Assembly (NCBI RefSeq): GCF_000423705.1
Contig: NZ_AUIM01000012.1
Coordinates: 124,001 to 188,000, forward strand
Source of the DNA: Stappia stellulata DSM 5886
GTDB taxonomy: Bacteria; Pseudomonadota; Alphaproteobacteria; Rhizobiales; Stappiaceae
Direction of reading: 5' to 3'
Length of the DNA stretch: 64,000 nucleotides
Part shown: piece by piece, positions 54,981 to 63,488 of the stretch
Position numbering within the stretch: the first letter of the stretch is position 1
How the letters are laid out: every line of letters begins with the position of its first letter
The notes under the pieces: model-generated
Databases searched by the model: none
Told to the model about the DNA's origin: nothing
What the model saw: the letters and a program-made list of their open reading frames with translations, nothing else
Position numbers and translations under genes: made by a program

Positions 54981-56192
54981 ATGCGGTTTGAGTGGACAGG
55001 AAAGAGAGTGCGGGCCGGGGTCGCGGTGGCGGTCCTTGCCGCCGGCATGGCGGTCCTCGCGCCTGCCGCCCAAGCTGCGTCTCTGGACGCCTGCGTCGCC
55101 AACATCCGTGCGCAGGCGATCAAGGCCGGTGTCAGCCGGGCGACCGCCGACCGCGCGCTGTCGGGCGTCGCCTACGACGAAAAGGCGGTCCGCTTTTCCC
55201 GCAGCCAGCCGGAATACAAGACCCCGATCTGGGACTATCTCGCTTTCCTGGTCGACGAGGAACGCATCGCCGACGGCAAGAAGATGCTCGCCCGTCATCG
55301 CAAGACGCTGGCGGGGGTGGAAAAATCCTACGGCGTCGACCGCTATATCGTGCTCGCGGTCTGGGGGGTGGAAAGCGATTACGGCCAGTTTCGCGGCGAT
55401 TTCCATGTGCCTCATGCGCTTGCCAATGTCGCCTGCAACGGTCGGCGTGCGAAGTATTTCCGCTCCGAGCTGGTCGAGATCCTCAAAATTGTCGACCGGG
55501 GCGACGTCAAGCTCAAGGACCTGCAAGGTTCCTGGGCGGGCGCCTTCGGCCAGACCCAGTTCATGCCCTCCACCTACCGCCGGCTTGCGGTCGACCATGA
55601 CGGCGACGGCCGGCGCGATCTGGTGAATTCCGTTCCCGATGCTCTCGCTTCGACGGCGAATTATCTCAAGAAGGCGGGCTGGGTGACCGGCATGCCCTGG
55701 GGCTACGAGGTGCGCCTTCCGAAAGGCTACAAGGGGCCGTCCGGACGCAAGACCCGCGCGACCGTCACCACCTGGGGCAAGCGCGGGATCACCCATCTCG
55801 ACGGCGGCAAGATCGCGGGCGAAGCGCGCGCCGGTCTCCTGCTTCCGGCCGGCAAAACCGGTCCGGCCTTTCTCGTCTTCAAGAATTTCGACGCGATCTA
55901 TTCCTACAATGTCGCGGAAAGCTACGCGCTGGCGATCTCGCATCTCGCCGACCGCCTGCGCGGCGCAGGGCCCTTCACGACGCCCTGGCCGACGTCGGAC
56001 ACCGGCCTGTCGCGGGCCGAGCGTCTCAGGCTGCAGGAACTCTTGCTGCGTGCCGGCTACGACATCGGCGAGGCGGACGGGCGTGTCGGTCCGGCGACGC
56101 GCGCCGGCATCAAGCAGGCCGAGGCCCGCTTCGGCATGCCGCAGACCGGCCGTCCGGGCCGCAAGATCTACGAGAAGCTCGGAGGCCGCTGA
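54981..56192 (+). CDS. Lytic murein transglycosylase (MltB type) with peptidoglycan-binding domain
   Basis: 403 residues: a signal peptide (MRFEWTGKRVRAGVAVAVLAA to ALAPAAQAAS), then a MltB/SLT-B domain with the catalytic Glu131 in AVWGVESDYG and GAFGQTQFMPSTYRR, then a C-terminal PG_binding_1 domain (RLRLQELLLRAGYDIGEADGRVG). It cuts peptidoglycan glycan strands in the periplasm with anhydromuramic ends. ATG at 54981 follows GGGAGG. No lipobox, so soluble. Confidence 0.92.
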   Translation: MRFEWTGKRVRAGVAVAVLAAGMAVLAPAAQAASLDACVANIRAQAIKAGVSRATADRALSGVAYDEKAVRFSRSQPEYKTPIWDYLAFLVDEERIADGKKMLARHRKTLAGVEKSYGVDRYIVLAVWGVESDYGQFRGDFHVPHALANVACNGRRAKYFRSELVEILKIVDRGDVKLKDLQGSWAGAFGQTQFMPSTYRRLAVDHDGDGRRDLVNSVPDALASTANYLKKAGWVTGMPWGYEVRLPKGYKGPSGRKTRATVTTWGKRGITHLDGGKIAGEARAGLLLPAGKTGPAFLVFKNFDAIYSYNVAESYALAISHLADRLRGAGPFTTPWPTSDTGLSRAERLRLQELLLRAGYDIGEADGRVGPATRAGIKQAEARFGMPQTGRPGRKIYEKLGGR

Positions 56193-56229
56193 GCGTCTCG
56201 GCTCGACCGGGGCCGCCGGGCGCGAGACC

Positions 56230-56877
56230 TCACCCCTTGCCGGGAATGCCCTTGAAGGCGTCCTTGCCCCACACCCGCTTCACCGTCTCGTCGCGACCGC
56301 ACGACCAGCGGTAATAGGTGTAGCGCGTGGGGCTCTTTTCGTAGAAATCCTGATGATAGGCTTCGGCCGGATAGAAGGTCGCGGCGTCGAGAACCGGTGT
56401 CACGATCTCCGTGTCGAGCCTGTCGGCGGCTTGCGCCTTCGCCCGTTCCGCGACCCGGCGCTGGTCGTCGTCCGTGGCGAAGATCGCCGTGCGGTAGGAG
56501 GGGCCGCGGTCGCAGAACTGCCCGCCCGCATCGGTCGGATCGACGCTGCGAAACAGCGCGGCCACCAGCTCCGCATAGCTCACCGTGTCCGCGTCGAAGG
56601 TGATGCGCACGGCCTCGTAGTGGCCCGTACCGCCCTTCGTCACCGCCTCGTATGTGGGATTGTCGAGCGTGCCGCCGGTGTAGCCGGAGACCGTTTGCAG
56701 GACGCCCGGGATCTTGTCGAAATCGGATTCCACGCACCAGAAGCAGCCGCCGGCGAAAATCGCCGTCTGTTCATCCGCCGCAGCCGCGGGGGTCGGCATG
56801 GCGGCCGTCACGGCCGTTGCCAGGAAGAGCGCGCCGATCAGTCCGCTTGCAGCGCGCGTCGCAGATGTCGTTGTCAT
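56230..56877 (-). CDS. msrA: Peptide methionine sulfoxide reductase MsrA, exported
   Basis: 215 residues with a signal peptide (hydrophobic at about 12-25, then [10 protein letters not shown]), so it acts in the periplasm, unlike cytosolic MsrA. The catalytic motif [11 protein letters not shown] has Cys45 and Cys48, and [15 protein letters not shown] follows. It repairs S-methionine sulfoxide. ATG at 56877 after GAAGGAGA; a longer start at 56904 is less likely. No msrB nearby. Confidence 0.93.
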   Translation of the reverse strand: MTTTSATRAASGLIGALFLATAVTAAMPTPAAAADEQTAIFAGGCFWCVESDFDKIPGVLQTVSGYTGGTLDNPTYEAVTKGGTGHYEAVRITFDADTVSYAELVAALFRSVDPTDAGGQFCDRGPSYRTAIFATDDDQRRVAERAKAQAADRLDTEIVTPVLDAATFYPAEAYHQDFYEKSPTRYTYYRWSCGRDETVKRVWGKDAFKGIPGKG

Positions 56878-57047
56878 GGAAATCTCCTTCTGATCGCCAA
56901 GCAATTGGCGGTCACGGGGGCGGGGATCAAGTCAAAGCCGTATCACTTCCTCGGGAAGGGCGGGACGGGCACGCGGCCGCCCGAGGCGCCCATTCGGATT
57001 GCGGGGGCTGTTGCCATCGGCTACCGTCCGCGCAAGACGGTATTCGT

Positions 57048-58523
57048 ATGACAAACGGGAGGGCGGCTTTGTCCAGCGAAATCAGGCGTTTCCAGGCCGT
57101 GATCGACGGCGTCGCCGGAGAGGCGACCGGTGGCCGGCGCATCGACGTGATCGCCCCGAGCACCGGAGAGGCATTCGCCAGCATCCCGCGTTGCGATGCC
57201 GGCGACGTGGGGCGCGCGGTGGTTGCCGCGCGCTCTGCCTTGGCGGGCGACGACTGGGGCAGGATGCCGGCGGTGGAGCGCGGGCGCATCCTCACCCGGC
57301 TGTCCGGGCTGGTGCTTGCGCATCTCGACGAACTGGCGGCGCTGGAATCGCGCGACACCGGCAAGCCGCTGCGGCAGGGGCGGGCAGATATCGTCAATGC
57401 CGCGCGCTATTTCGAATTCTACGGCGGGGCGGCAGACAAGGTCGCCGGCGACACGTTGCCCGCCCAGACCGGCTTCATGGCCATCACGCTGCGTGAGCCG
57501 CATGGCGTGGTCGGCTCCATTGTGCCGTGGAACTATCCGGCGCAGATCATGGCGCGGGTCGCGGGTGCGGCCCTTGCCATGGGCAACACGCTGGTGATGA
57601 AGCCGGCCGAGGACGCCTGTCTTTCCGTTCTGCGGATCGCCGAACTCGCGCTCGAGGCGGGCCTGCCCGCCGGCGTGTGGAATGTGGTGCCGGGCTATGG
57701 CGAGGAGGCGGGCGCTTCGCTTGCCAATCACCCGGGCGTCGATTTTCTCACCTTCACCGGCTCGCCCGACGTCGGCACGCTGATCCAGACGGCGGCGGCC
57801 AAGAACCATATCGGCTGCACGCTGGAGCTTGGCGGCAAGTCGCCGCAGATCCTCTTTGGCGACGCCGATCTCGACGCCGCCCTGCCGGTGATCCTGAACG
57901 CAATCGTCCAGAATTGCGGCCAGACCTGTTCCGCCGGCAGCCGTCTTCTGGTGGAGGCCGCGCATTTCGAGGCGGTCGTGGAGGAATTGCGTCACCGGTT
58001 CCGTGCGCTGGTCAGCGGTCCGCATGACGCCGACCTCGACCTCGGGCCCTTGATCAACGAGGCGCAGGCGCGGCGTGTCGAAGGCTTTGCCGAAGAGGCG
58101 GAGGCGTCGGACATCCCGCTGATCGCGGAAGGCGCGATCATGCCGGACAGCCCGGCGGGGGGCTTCTATCAGCCGGCCCGCGTCTATGGCCCGGTGCCGC
58201 GCGATGCACGTCTGGCGCGCGAAGAGGTCTTCGGTCCCGTGCTCGCGGTCATTCCCTTCAACGACGAGGCCGAGGCCATCGAGATCGCCAACGGCACGGA
58301 CTACGGCCTGGTCGCCGGTGTGTGGACCGGCGATGGCGCGCGGGCAATGCGGGTGGCGCGCGCGGTCCGGGCCGGGCAGGTCTTCGTCAATGGCTATGGC
58401 GCGGGCGGCGGGGTTGAACTGCCCTTCGGCGGCGTCAAGAAATCCGGCCACGGTCGGGAGAAGGGATTCGAGGCGCTCTACGAGTTCTCGGCCCTCAAGA
58501 CCGTCGTGTTCAATCACGGATAA
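57048..58523 (+). CDS. Aldehyde dehydrogenase (betaine aldehyde dehydrogenase-like)
   Basis: 491 residues. Catalytic residues are Cys294 (GQTCSAG), Glu260 (LELGGKSP) and Asn162 (VPWNYPAQI), with the NAD site FTGSPDVGTLI. It oxidises an aldehyde to an acid with NAD. The ATG has no clear ribosome site; a TTG at 57069 preceded by GGGAGG 6 bases away may be the true start. An SDR follows after 42 bases on the same strand, suggesting a two-step alcohol-to-acid route. Confidence 0.9.
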   Translation: MTNGRAALSSEIRRFQAVIDGVAGEATGGRRIDVIAPSTGEAFASIPRCDAGDVGRAVVAARSALAGDDWGRMPAVERGRILTRLSGLVLAHLDELAALESRDTGKPLRQGRADIVNAARYFEFYGGAADKVAGDTLPAQTGFMAITLREPHGVVGSIVPWNYPAQIMARVAGAALAMGNTLVMKPAEDACLSVLRIAELALEAGLPAGVWNVVPGYGEEAGASLANHPGVDFLTFTGSPDVGTLIQTAAAKNHIGCTLELGGKSPQILFGDADLDAALPVILNAIVQNCGQTCSAGSRLLVEAAHFEAVVEELRHRFRALVSGPHDADLDLGPLINEAQARRVEGFAEEAEASDIPLIAEGAIMPDSPAGGFYQPARVYGPVPRDARLAREEVFGPVLAVIPFNDEAEAIEIANGTDYGLVAGVWTGDGARAMRVARAVRAGQVFVNGYGAGGGVELPFGGVKKSGHGREKGFEALYEFSALKTVVFNHG

Positions 58524-58565
58524 CCGGCCGACCCTCGAGGCGCGGCAGAAATCGGGAGCGAAAAC

Positions 58566-59318
58566 ATGGGTGGACGTCTTGCGGGCAAGGTGGCGATCGT
58601 CACCGGCGCGGGGTCGGGTTTCGGCGAGGGCATCGCGAAGCTCTACGCCGGCGAGGGGGCTTCGGTGATTGTCGCCGACGTGAACGGCGAAACGGCCGCG
58701 CGCGTCGCCGGCGAGATCGGCGCGAGCGCCCATGCCGTGACCGCGGATGTGGGCAGGCGCGCGGACGTCGAGGCAATGTGCCGGGCCGCGCAGGAGCGCT
58801 TCGGCGGGCTGGATGTTCTCGTAAACAACGCCGGCTGCACCCACTGCAACGGCTCGTTGATGGAGGTCGACGAGGACACTTTCGACAGGGTCTTCGCGGT
58901 CAATGCCAAGGCGATTTATCTGGCGACCCAGGCGGCGGTGCCGATGCTGAAGGCGCGCGGCGGCGGCGTGATCCTCAACACAGCCTCGACGGCGGGCCTG
59001 AGGCCGCGTCCGGGGCTTGTCTGGTACAATGCGTCCAAGGGCTGGGCGATCACCGCGACCAAATCCATGGCCGTCGAGCTTGCTCCCGACAACATCCGCG
59101 TCAATGCGCTCTGCCCGGTCGCGGGGGAGACCGGCATGCTGCCGATGTTCCTGGGAGAGGACACGCCGGAAAAGCGGGCGCAATTCGTCGCCAGCATTCC
59201 GTTGGGGCGTCTGGCGCAGCCGCGCGATATCGCCAATGCCGCGTTGTGGCTCGCCTCGGACGACGCGGATTTCATCACCGGCGTGGCACTGGAGGTCGAT
59301 GGCGGGCGCTGTATCTGA
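58566..59318 (+). CDS. SDR family dehydrogenase
   Basis: 250 residues, classical short-chain dehydrogenase. TGAGSGFG at 13-20 binds NAD(P), NNAG is at 87-90, and the catalytic Ser141, Tyr154 and Lys158 are present (YNASK). The glucose-1-dehydrogenase/3-oxoacyl reductase-like body does not define the substrate. Cooperation with the aldehyde dehydrogenase upstream is likely: alcohol to aldehyde, then acid. Confidence 0.92.
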   Translation: MGGRLAGKVAIVTGAGSGFGEGIAKLYAGEGASVIVADVNGETAARVAGEIGASAHAVTADVGRRADVEAMCRAAQERFGGLDVLVNNAGCTHCNGSLMEVDEDTFDRVFAVNAKAIYLATQAAVPMLKARGGGVILNTASTAGLRPRPGLVWYNASKGWAITATKSMAVELAPDNIRVNALCPVAGETGMLPMFLGEDTPEKRAQFVASIPLGRLAQPRDIANAALWLASDDADFITGVALEVDGGRCI

Positions 59319-59327
59319 GCGCGGGAG

Positions 59328-59359
59328 AAAAGGGCAAGGCACGCTGACGCGCCTTGCCC
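59328..59359 (-). terminator. Terminator of the alanine symporter gene
   Basis: GGGCAAGGC pairs with GCCTTGCCC around a 10-base loop; read on the minus strand it ends in TTTTC. It lies between the convergent SDR and symporter genes. Confidence 0.8.
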
Positions 59360-59365
59360 CGTGTC

Positions 59366-60919
59366 TTACTTCTTGAACTTGCGGATTTCGCCGTTGGCGA
59401 GCCGGGTGCTGTAGGAATTCAGCTCCTTCTTGACAATCTTCATCAGGAAGTAAATCGCGAAGATGTTCACCACGGCCATGGAGAAGATCGCCGCATCGGA
59501 GAAGTCGATCACAGGGCCGAGGCTGGCGGCGGCGCCGATGACGATGAAGATGCAGAAGATCACCTTGAATATCAACTCGGTCGTCTTTCCTTCCCCGAAC
59601 AGATAGGTCCAGGCCTTCAGGCCGTAGTAGGACCAGGAAATCATGGTCGAGAAGGCGAAGAGCACCACCGCGAGCGCCAGGACATAGGGGAACCACGAAA
59701 TCGTCGACCCGAAGGCGGCGGAGGTCAGTGCGACGCCCGAGGTGTCGCCGATCGTCTTGATCGAGCCGCCGGCCTCATTGAGGATGAACTGCCCCGTTGC
59801 CGGATCGGTGATCAACTGGCCCGAAATGGTGATGACCAGGGCGGTCATCGTGCAGATCACCACCGTGTCGATCAGCGGTTCCAGCAAGGACACGAAGCCT
59901 TCCGTGATCGGCTCTTTGGTGCGAACGGCGGAATGCGCGATGGCTGCCGAGCCGACGCCGGCTTCATTGGAGAAGGCGGCCCGCTTGAAGCCCTGGATCA
60001 GGGCGCCGACAAGCCCGCCGGCGACGCCGAGACCCGTGAAGGCGCCAGCGAAAATCTGGCCAAAGGCCCAGCCGATCTTGTCGTAGTTGACGAGCAGGAT
60101 GATCAGCGCCGCGCCGACATAGAGAATGCCCATGAAGGGGACGACCTTTTCCGTCACCCGGGCAATCGACTTGATGCCGCCGACGATCACCGCGAAGACG
60201 ATGGCGGCGAACACGATGCCCGTGATCCAGCCTGGATAGTCGCCGACGATGCCGGCGATCTGGGCATGCGCCTGGTTGGCCTGGAACATGTTGCCGCCGC
60301 CAAGCGCACCCAGGATGCAGAACACGGAAAACATGACGGCGAGAAACTTGCCGCCGGGAAGGCCGAGTTCCGTGAACCCTTTCGACATGTAATACATCGG
60401 TCCGCCGGAGACGGTGCCGTCGGGATACTCGTTGCGATACTTCACGCCGAGCGTGCATTCGGTGAACTTCGAGGCCATTCCCATGAGGCCCGCGAGGATC
60501 ATCCAGAAAGTGGCGCCCGGTCCGCCGATGCCCACGGCAACCGCGACGCCCGCGATGTTGCCGAGCCCGACGGTGCCCGACAAGGCGGTGGCCAGGGCCT
60601 GGAAGTGGCTGACCTCGCCCGCGTCCTTCGGGTCGGAATAATCGCCCTTCACCAGCGCGATGGCATGGCCGAAGAAGCGGAACTGGACCAGCCCGAAATA
60701 GACGGTGAACACCGAGGCCGCGACGACGAGCCACAGCACGATCCAGGGAAAGGCGGTTCCGGGAAAAGGAGCGAAAATGAAATTGACGAAGGGCCCGGTA
60801 ACGGCCGCGAAGGTTTGATTGACCTGCTGGTCGATCGACATTGCCTCCTGGGCAAGGGCGGGAGCGGACAGGCCGAAAGCGGCAGCCTGGGCGAGAAGGA
60901 GCTTGCTGAAATTCTTCAT
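59366..60919 (-). CDS. Alanine/sodium symporter (AGCS family)
   Basis: 517 residues with about 11 helices. Characteristic segments include GNIAGVAVAVGIGGPGATFWMILAGLMGMASKFTECTLGVKYR and EAGVGSAAIAHSAVRTKEPI. It takes up alanine or glycine with sodium. The N terminus resembles a signal peptide (LLLAQAAAFGLSAPALA) followed by a periplasmic stretch, as in this subtype. It follows a universal stress protein gene by 9 bases; the divergent Lrp-type gene probably controls both. Confidence 0.92.
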   Translation of the reverse strand: MKNFSKLLLAQAAAFGLSAPALAQEAMSIDQQVNQTFAAVTGPFVNFIFAPFPGTAFPWIVLWLVVAASVFTVYFGLVQFRFFGHAIALVKGDYSDPKDAGEVSHFQALATALSGTVGLGNIAGVAVAVGIGGPGATFWMILAGLMGMASKFTECTLGVKYRNEYPDGTVSGGPMYYMSKGFTELGLPGGKFLAVMFSVFCILGALGGGNMFQANQAHAQIAGIVGDYPGWITGIVFAAIVFAVIVGGIKSIARVTEKVVPFMGILYVGAALIILLVNYDKIGWAFGQIFAGAFTGLGVAGGLVGALIQGFKRAAFSNEAGVGSAAIAHSAVRTKEPITEGFVSLLEPLIDTVVICTMTALVITISGQLITDPATGQFILNEAGGSIKTIGDTSGVALTSAAFGSTISWFPYVLALAVVLFAFSTMISWSYYGLKAWTYLFGEGKTTELIFKVIFCIFIVIGAAASLGPVIDFSDAAIFSMAVVNIFAIYFLMKIVKKELNSYSTRLANGEIRKFKK

Positions 60920-60928
60920 GACTTCACC

Positions 60929-61366
60929 TCAGACCACGACGGTGACGGGCACGCTGGCGCTCATCACCAGGTTCGATGTCGCGCTTCCGAAGATGCGCCT
61001 GGTGAAGCCGCCCTCGGAGGACCGCCCGACGATGATCTGGTCGGCGCCCTGTTCCTCCGCGAGCGTGTTCAGCGTCTCCGCCACGTCGCCGTGACGAACG
61101 ATGCCGCTGGCCGCAAATCCGGCATCGCGAAGGCTTTTTACGGCCGGGTCGATGATCCTGCTTGTCGCGGTGGAGAGTTCCTCTTCGCGCCGCTTGTGGC
61201 GCTCGGCGTTTTCCTCCTGGGTCTGGAACGAGTAGGGCGACCACTCGATGACGTAGGCGGCAACGAGTTCGCAGTCCCCGATCTGCTTCGCAAGTACCTG
61301 GGCATGCGCCATTGCGCGCTCGCCCGATCCGTGGCCGTCCAGGCCGATCAACAGTTTCATTCCCAT
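60929..61366 (-). CDS. Universal stress protein (UspA family)
   Basis: 145 residues. KLLIGLDGHGSGERAMAHA at the start and GADQIIVGRSSEGGFTRRIFGSATSNLVMSASVPVTVV at the end match the ATP-binding Usp fold (the GxxG-9x-GS/T type motif is visible). ATG at 61366 after AGGAGG; a second ATG is 6 bases on. It is co-transcribed with the symporter and may modulate it or act during stress. Confidence 0.9.
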   Translation of the reverse strand: MGMKLLIGLDGHGSGERAMAHAQVLAKQIGDCELVAAYVIEWSPYSFQTQEENAERHKRREEELSTATSRIIDPAVKSLRDAGFAASGIVRHGDVAETLNTLAEEQGADQIIVGRSSEGGFTRRIFGSATSNLVMSASVPVTVVV

Positions 61367-61480
61367 TTCTTCCTCCTGAATACAGGGTTCCCCGATGGTC
61401 AGTTCAAAGCAAAGGTGCGGGCGCGGTTGGAGTCCGCGTCTCTTGCAACCTTGGCGATTCATTATAGGAAAAAAGACTGG

Positions 61481-61509
61481 TTGATGTGCCTTTTATTAGG
61501 CTGTATTAA
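61481..61509 (+). promoter_or_regulatory. Predicted sigma-70-type promoter of the Lrp gene
   Basis: TTGATG, 17 bases, TATTAA, about 45 bases ahead of the start codon, in an AT-rich divergent region that also includes AGGCTG and CCTAAA repeats, possibly Lrp sites. Confidence 0.5.
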
Positions 61510-61553
61510 GGAAAATAACCTAAAAATCAGGAATAAATAGGCAATAAGGCTAA

Positions 61554-62039
61554 ATGGCTAGGCTTTTGGATTCCATCGACCGGCGCATACTGGACGAGCT
61601 TCAACGGGATGGACGGCTTTCCATCGTTGAACTGGCAGACCGGGTGGGACTTACGAAAACGCCCTGTGCCCAGCGGGTCCGGCGCCTGGAAAACTCCGGC
61701 GTGATCAGCGGTTACAGTGCAAAGCTCGATCCGGTCGAGGTCAACATGAACCACGTCACGATCGTCCAGGTGAACATGATGCAGACCGTCGACACCTCGC
61801 TGGACGACTTCAACGAGGCGGTGAAGCGCATCCCGGAAATCCAGACCTGCATGATGATCGCCGGATCATTCGACTATCTGCTTCAGGTTCGCACACGCGA
61901 CATCGCCCATTTTCGGGCCTTGCTTGGCGAGGAGATCAGCAAGCTGCCGAATGTCATGCAGACGCATTCCTTCGCCGTTCTGGAAACGGTGAAGAACAGC
62001 GAGGTCATCGAAATGGCCGAGGAGCACTCGCGGGTGTAG
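61554..62039 (+). CDS. Lrp/AsnC family transcriptional regulator
   Basis: 161 residues. The helix-turn-helix is LSIVELADRVGLTKTPCAQRVRRLENSGVI, followed by a RAM ligand domain. Lrp-type proteins sense amino acids such as proline, alanine or lysine. Divergent from the Usp/symporter operon, so it likely tunes alanine uptake. ATG at 61554 follows an AT-rich leader with AAGGC upstream. Confidence 0.9.
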   Translation: MARLLDSIDRRILDELQRDGRLSIVELADRVGLTKTPCAQRVRRLENSGVISGYSAKLDPVEVNMNHVTIVQVNMMQTVDTSLDDFNEAVKRIPEIQTCMMIAGSFDYLLQVRTRDIAHFRALLGEEISKLPNVMQTHSFAVLETVKNSEVIEMAEEHSRV

Positions 62040-62054
62040 CGGACGCCGTGGCGC

Positions 62055-63308
62055 CTATGAGGCGACGACGCGGTCCCGGCCGGCGGATTTGGCCGCATAA
62101 AGCTGGATATCGGCGGCATGAAGGGCATCTTCCAGTGTCTCCGCGCCGCCGTCGTCGAGGCCGATGCTCAAGGTGACGGTTCCGATCCTGCACAGCGATC
62201 CGTCGGAGCTTGTCAGGGCGCGCATGCGCAGGCGCAGATCGTCCAGGAAGCGGGCGCAGGCGTCAGGAGCCAGGTCGGGCAGGATGACGCAGAATTCGTC
62301 TCCTCCCAGACGGGCGGGGAATGCTTGCGGCGGGCAGCAGTCGGCAAGCGCGCGCCCGAAGGCCTTGATCAGGGCGTCGCCGGCCTCGTGGCCATGGGTG
62401 TCGTTCACACTCTTGAAGCGGTCGATATCGATGGAGGCCACCCGCGCGCCAGCGCCCCTGTGGCGGGCCGCGTCGAAGATCCCGCGCCCCTGGGAAAACA
62501 GGTGACGCCGGTTGGAGAGGCCGGTGAGCGCATCGCGGTGGGCCATGTCGGCCAGCGCCTGGATCCGGTCGAGCGTGTCGAGGTTTTGCGAGATCCGGAG
62601 CATGAATTCTTCCGGAGTGCATGACTTCGGCAGAAAGTCGTTGGCTCCGGACTTGAGGAAGCGGGCGATGATCTCCGGTCCCGCCTGTCCCGACAGGCCG
62701 ATCACGGCAAGTTCATGCATGCCGTAACGGGCCCGCAGGTTGCGCAGCAGGTCAAAACCGTCGGTGCTCGGCATGAGGTAGTCGAGCACCACCAGCCGGA
62801 GATTGGGAAGCGTGTCGATCAGTGCGAGCGCGGCCGTGTGATCGACCGCCGTGTGGACGTTGAGCTGGTAGAGCCTGAGCCGCCGCGCCACGATCTCCAG
62901 GTCGACGCGGCTGTCGTCCACCACCAGCGCATCGATCCTGCGGTTGGCGTAGACGCGCTGCACCAGTGTGGTGACATAGGCAAGGCTGGAGGCATTGTCC
63001 TTCAGGATATAGTCGACCACGCCCTTGGCGAGCAGGGTGTCGCGCAGCCGCTCGTCGAACCGGCCGGAGAACACGATGGTCGGCAGACAGGCCGCCATGG
63101 TGACGTCGACGATTTCGCCGTCTGGCGCATCGGGAAGCGTCAGGTCGACAAGGGCGACATCCAGGGTGATCGCCGGATCCGCGATCACCCGTTCCGCGTC
63201 GGCGCGCGTTGGCACCGAGATCACGTCGAGCCCTGCGGACGTGCTGAGCTGGCGCTTGATCACCCGTTCGAAGAACGGCGTGTCTTCAACAAGGAGAACC
63301 TGTCCCAT
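62055..63308 (-). CDS. Two-receiver GGDEF response regulator (PleD-like)
   Basis: 417 residues: REC1 at about 1-120 with phospho-acceptor Asp55 (VALVDLTLP), REC2 at about 126-245 with Asp176 (VVLDYLMPSTDG), and GGDEF at about 250-415 with an intact ARLGGDEF at 333-339 and IDIDRFKSVNDTHGHEAGD. Phosphorylation should drive dimerisation and cyclic di-GMP synthesis. No RxxD inhibitory site is seen before GGDEF. No partner histidine kinase in the window. Confidence 0.92.
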   Translation of the reverse strand: MGQVLLVEDTPFFERVIKRQLSTSAGLDVISVPTRADAERVIADPAITLDVALVDLTLPDAPDGEIVDVTMAACLPTIVFSGRFDERLRDTLLAKGVVDYILKDNASSLAYVTTLVQRVYANRRIDALVVDDSRVDLEIVARRLRLYQLNVHTAVDHTAALALIDTLPNLRLVVLDYLMPSTDGFDLLRNLRARYGMHELAVIGLSGQAGPEIIARFLKSGANDFLPKSCTPEEFMLRISQNLDTLDRIQALADMAHRDALTGLSNRRHLFSQGRGIFDAARHRGAGARVASIDIDRFKSVNDTHGHEAGDALIKAFGRALADCCPPQAFPARLGGDEFCVILPDLAPDACARFLDDLRLRMRALTSSDGSLCRIGTVTLSIGLDDGGAETLEDALHAADIQLYAAKSAGRDRVVAS

Positions 63309-63423
63309 GGCGCATTCTTTCGGTCCTGTGCCGCTCCCGCGACAATGGGAACAATCGTCCTCGAGCGGTTAAGGAAACGTGCATCGGCGGCGGAAGGTTT
63401 CACGACGTGATCGCCGTACAACA

Positions 63424-63456
63424 GAAAACGGCCGGGCACGCGTTGCGCCCGGCCGT
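63424..63456 (-). terminator. Terminator of the CoA-transferase operon
   Basis: ACGGCCGGGC pairs with GCCCGGCCGT around a 9-base loop, followed on the minus strand by TTTTCTG. It lies 33 bases after the scoB stop. Confidence 0.85.
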
Positions 63457-63488
63457 CTGTCGTCGATACAAGACTGTCGGGTGCCGCC

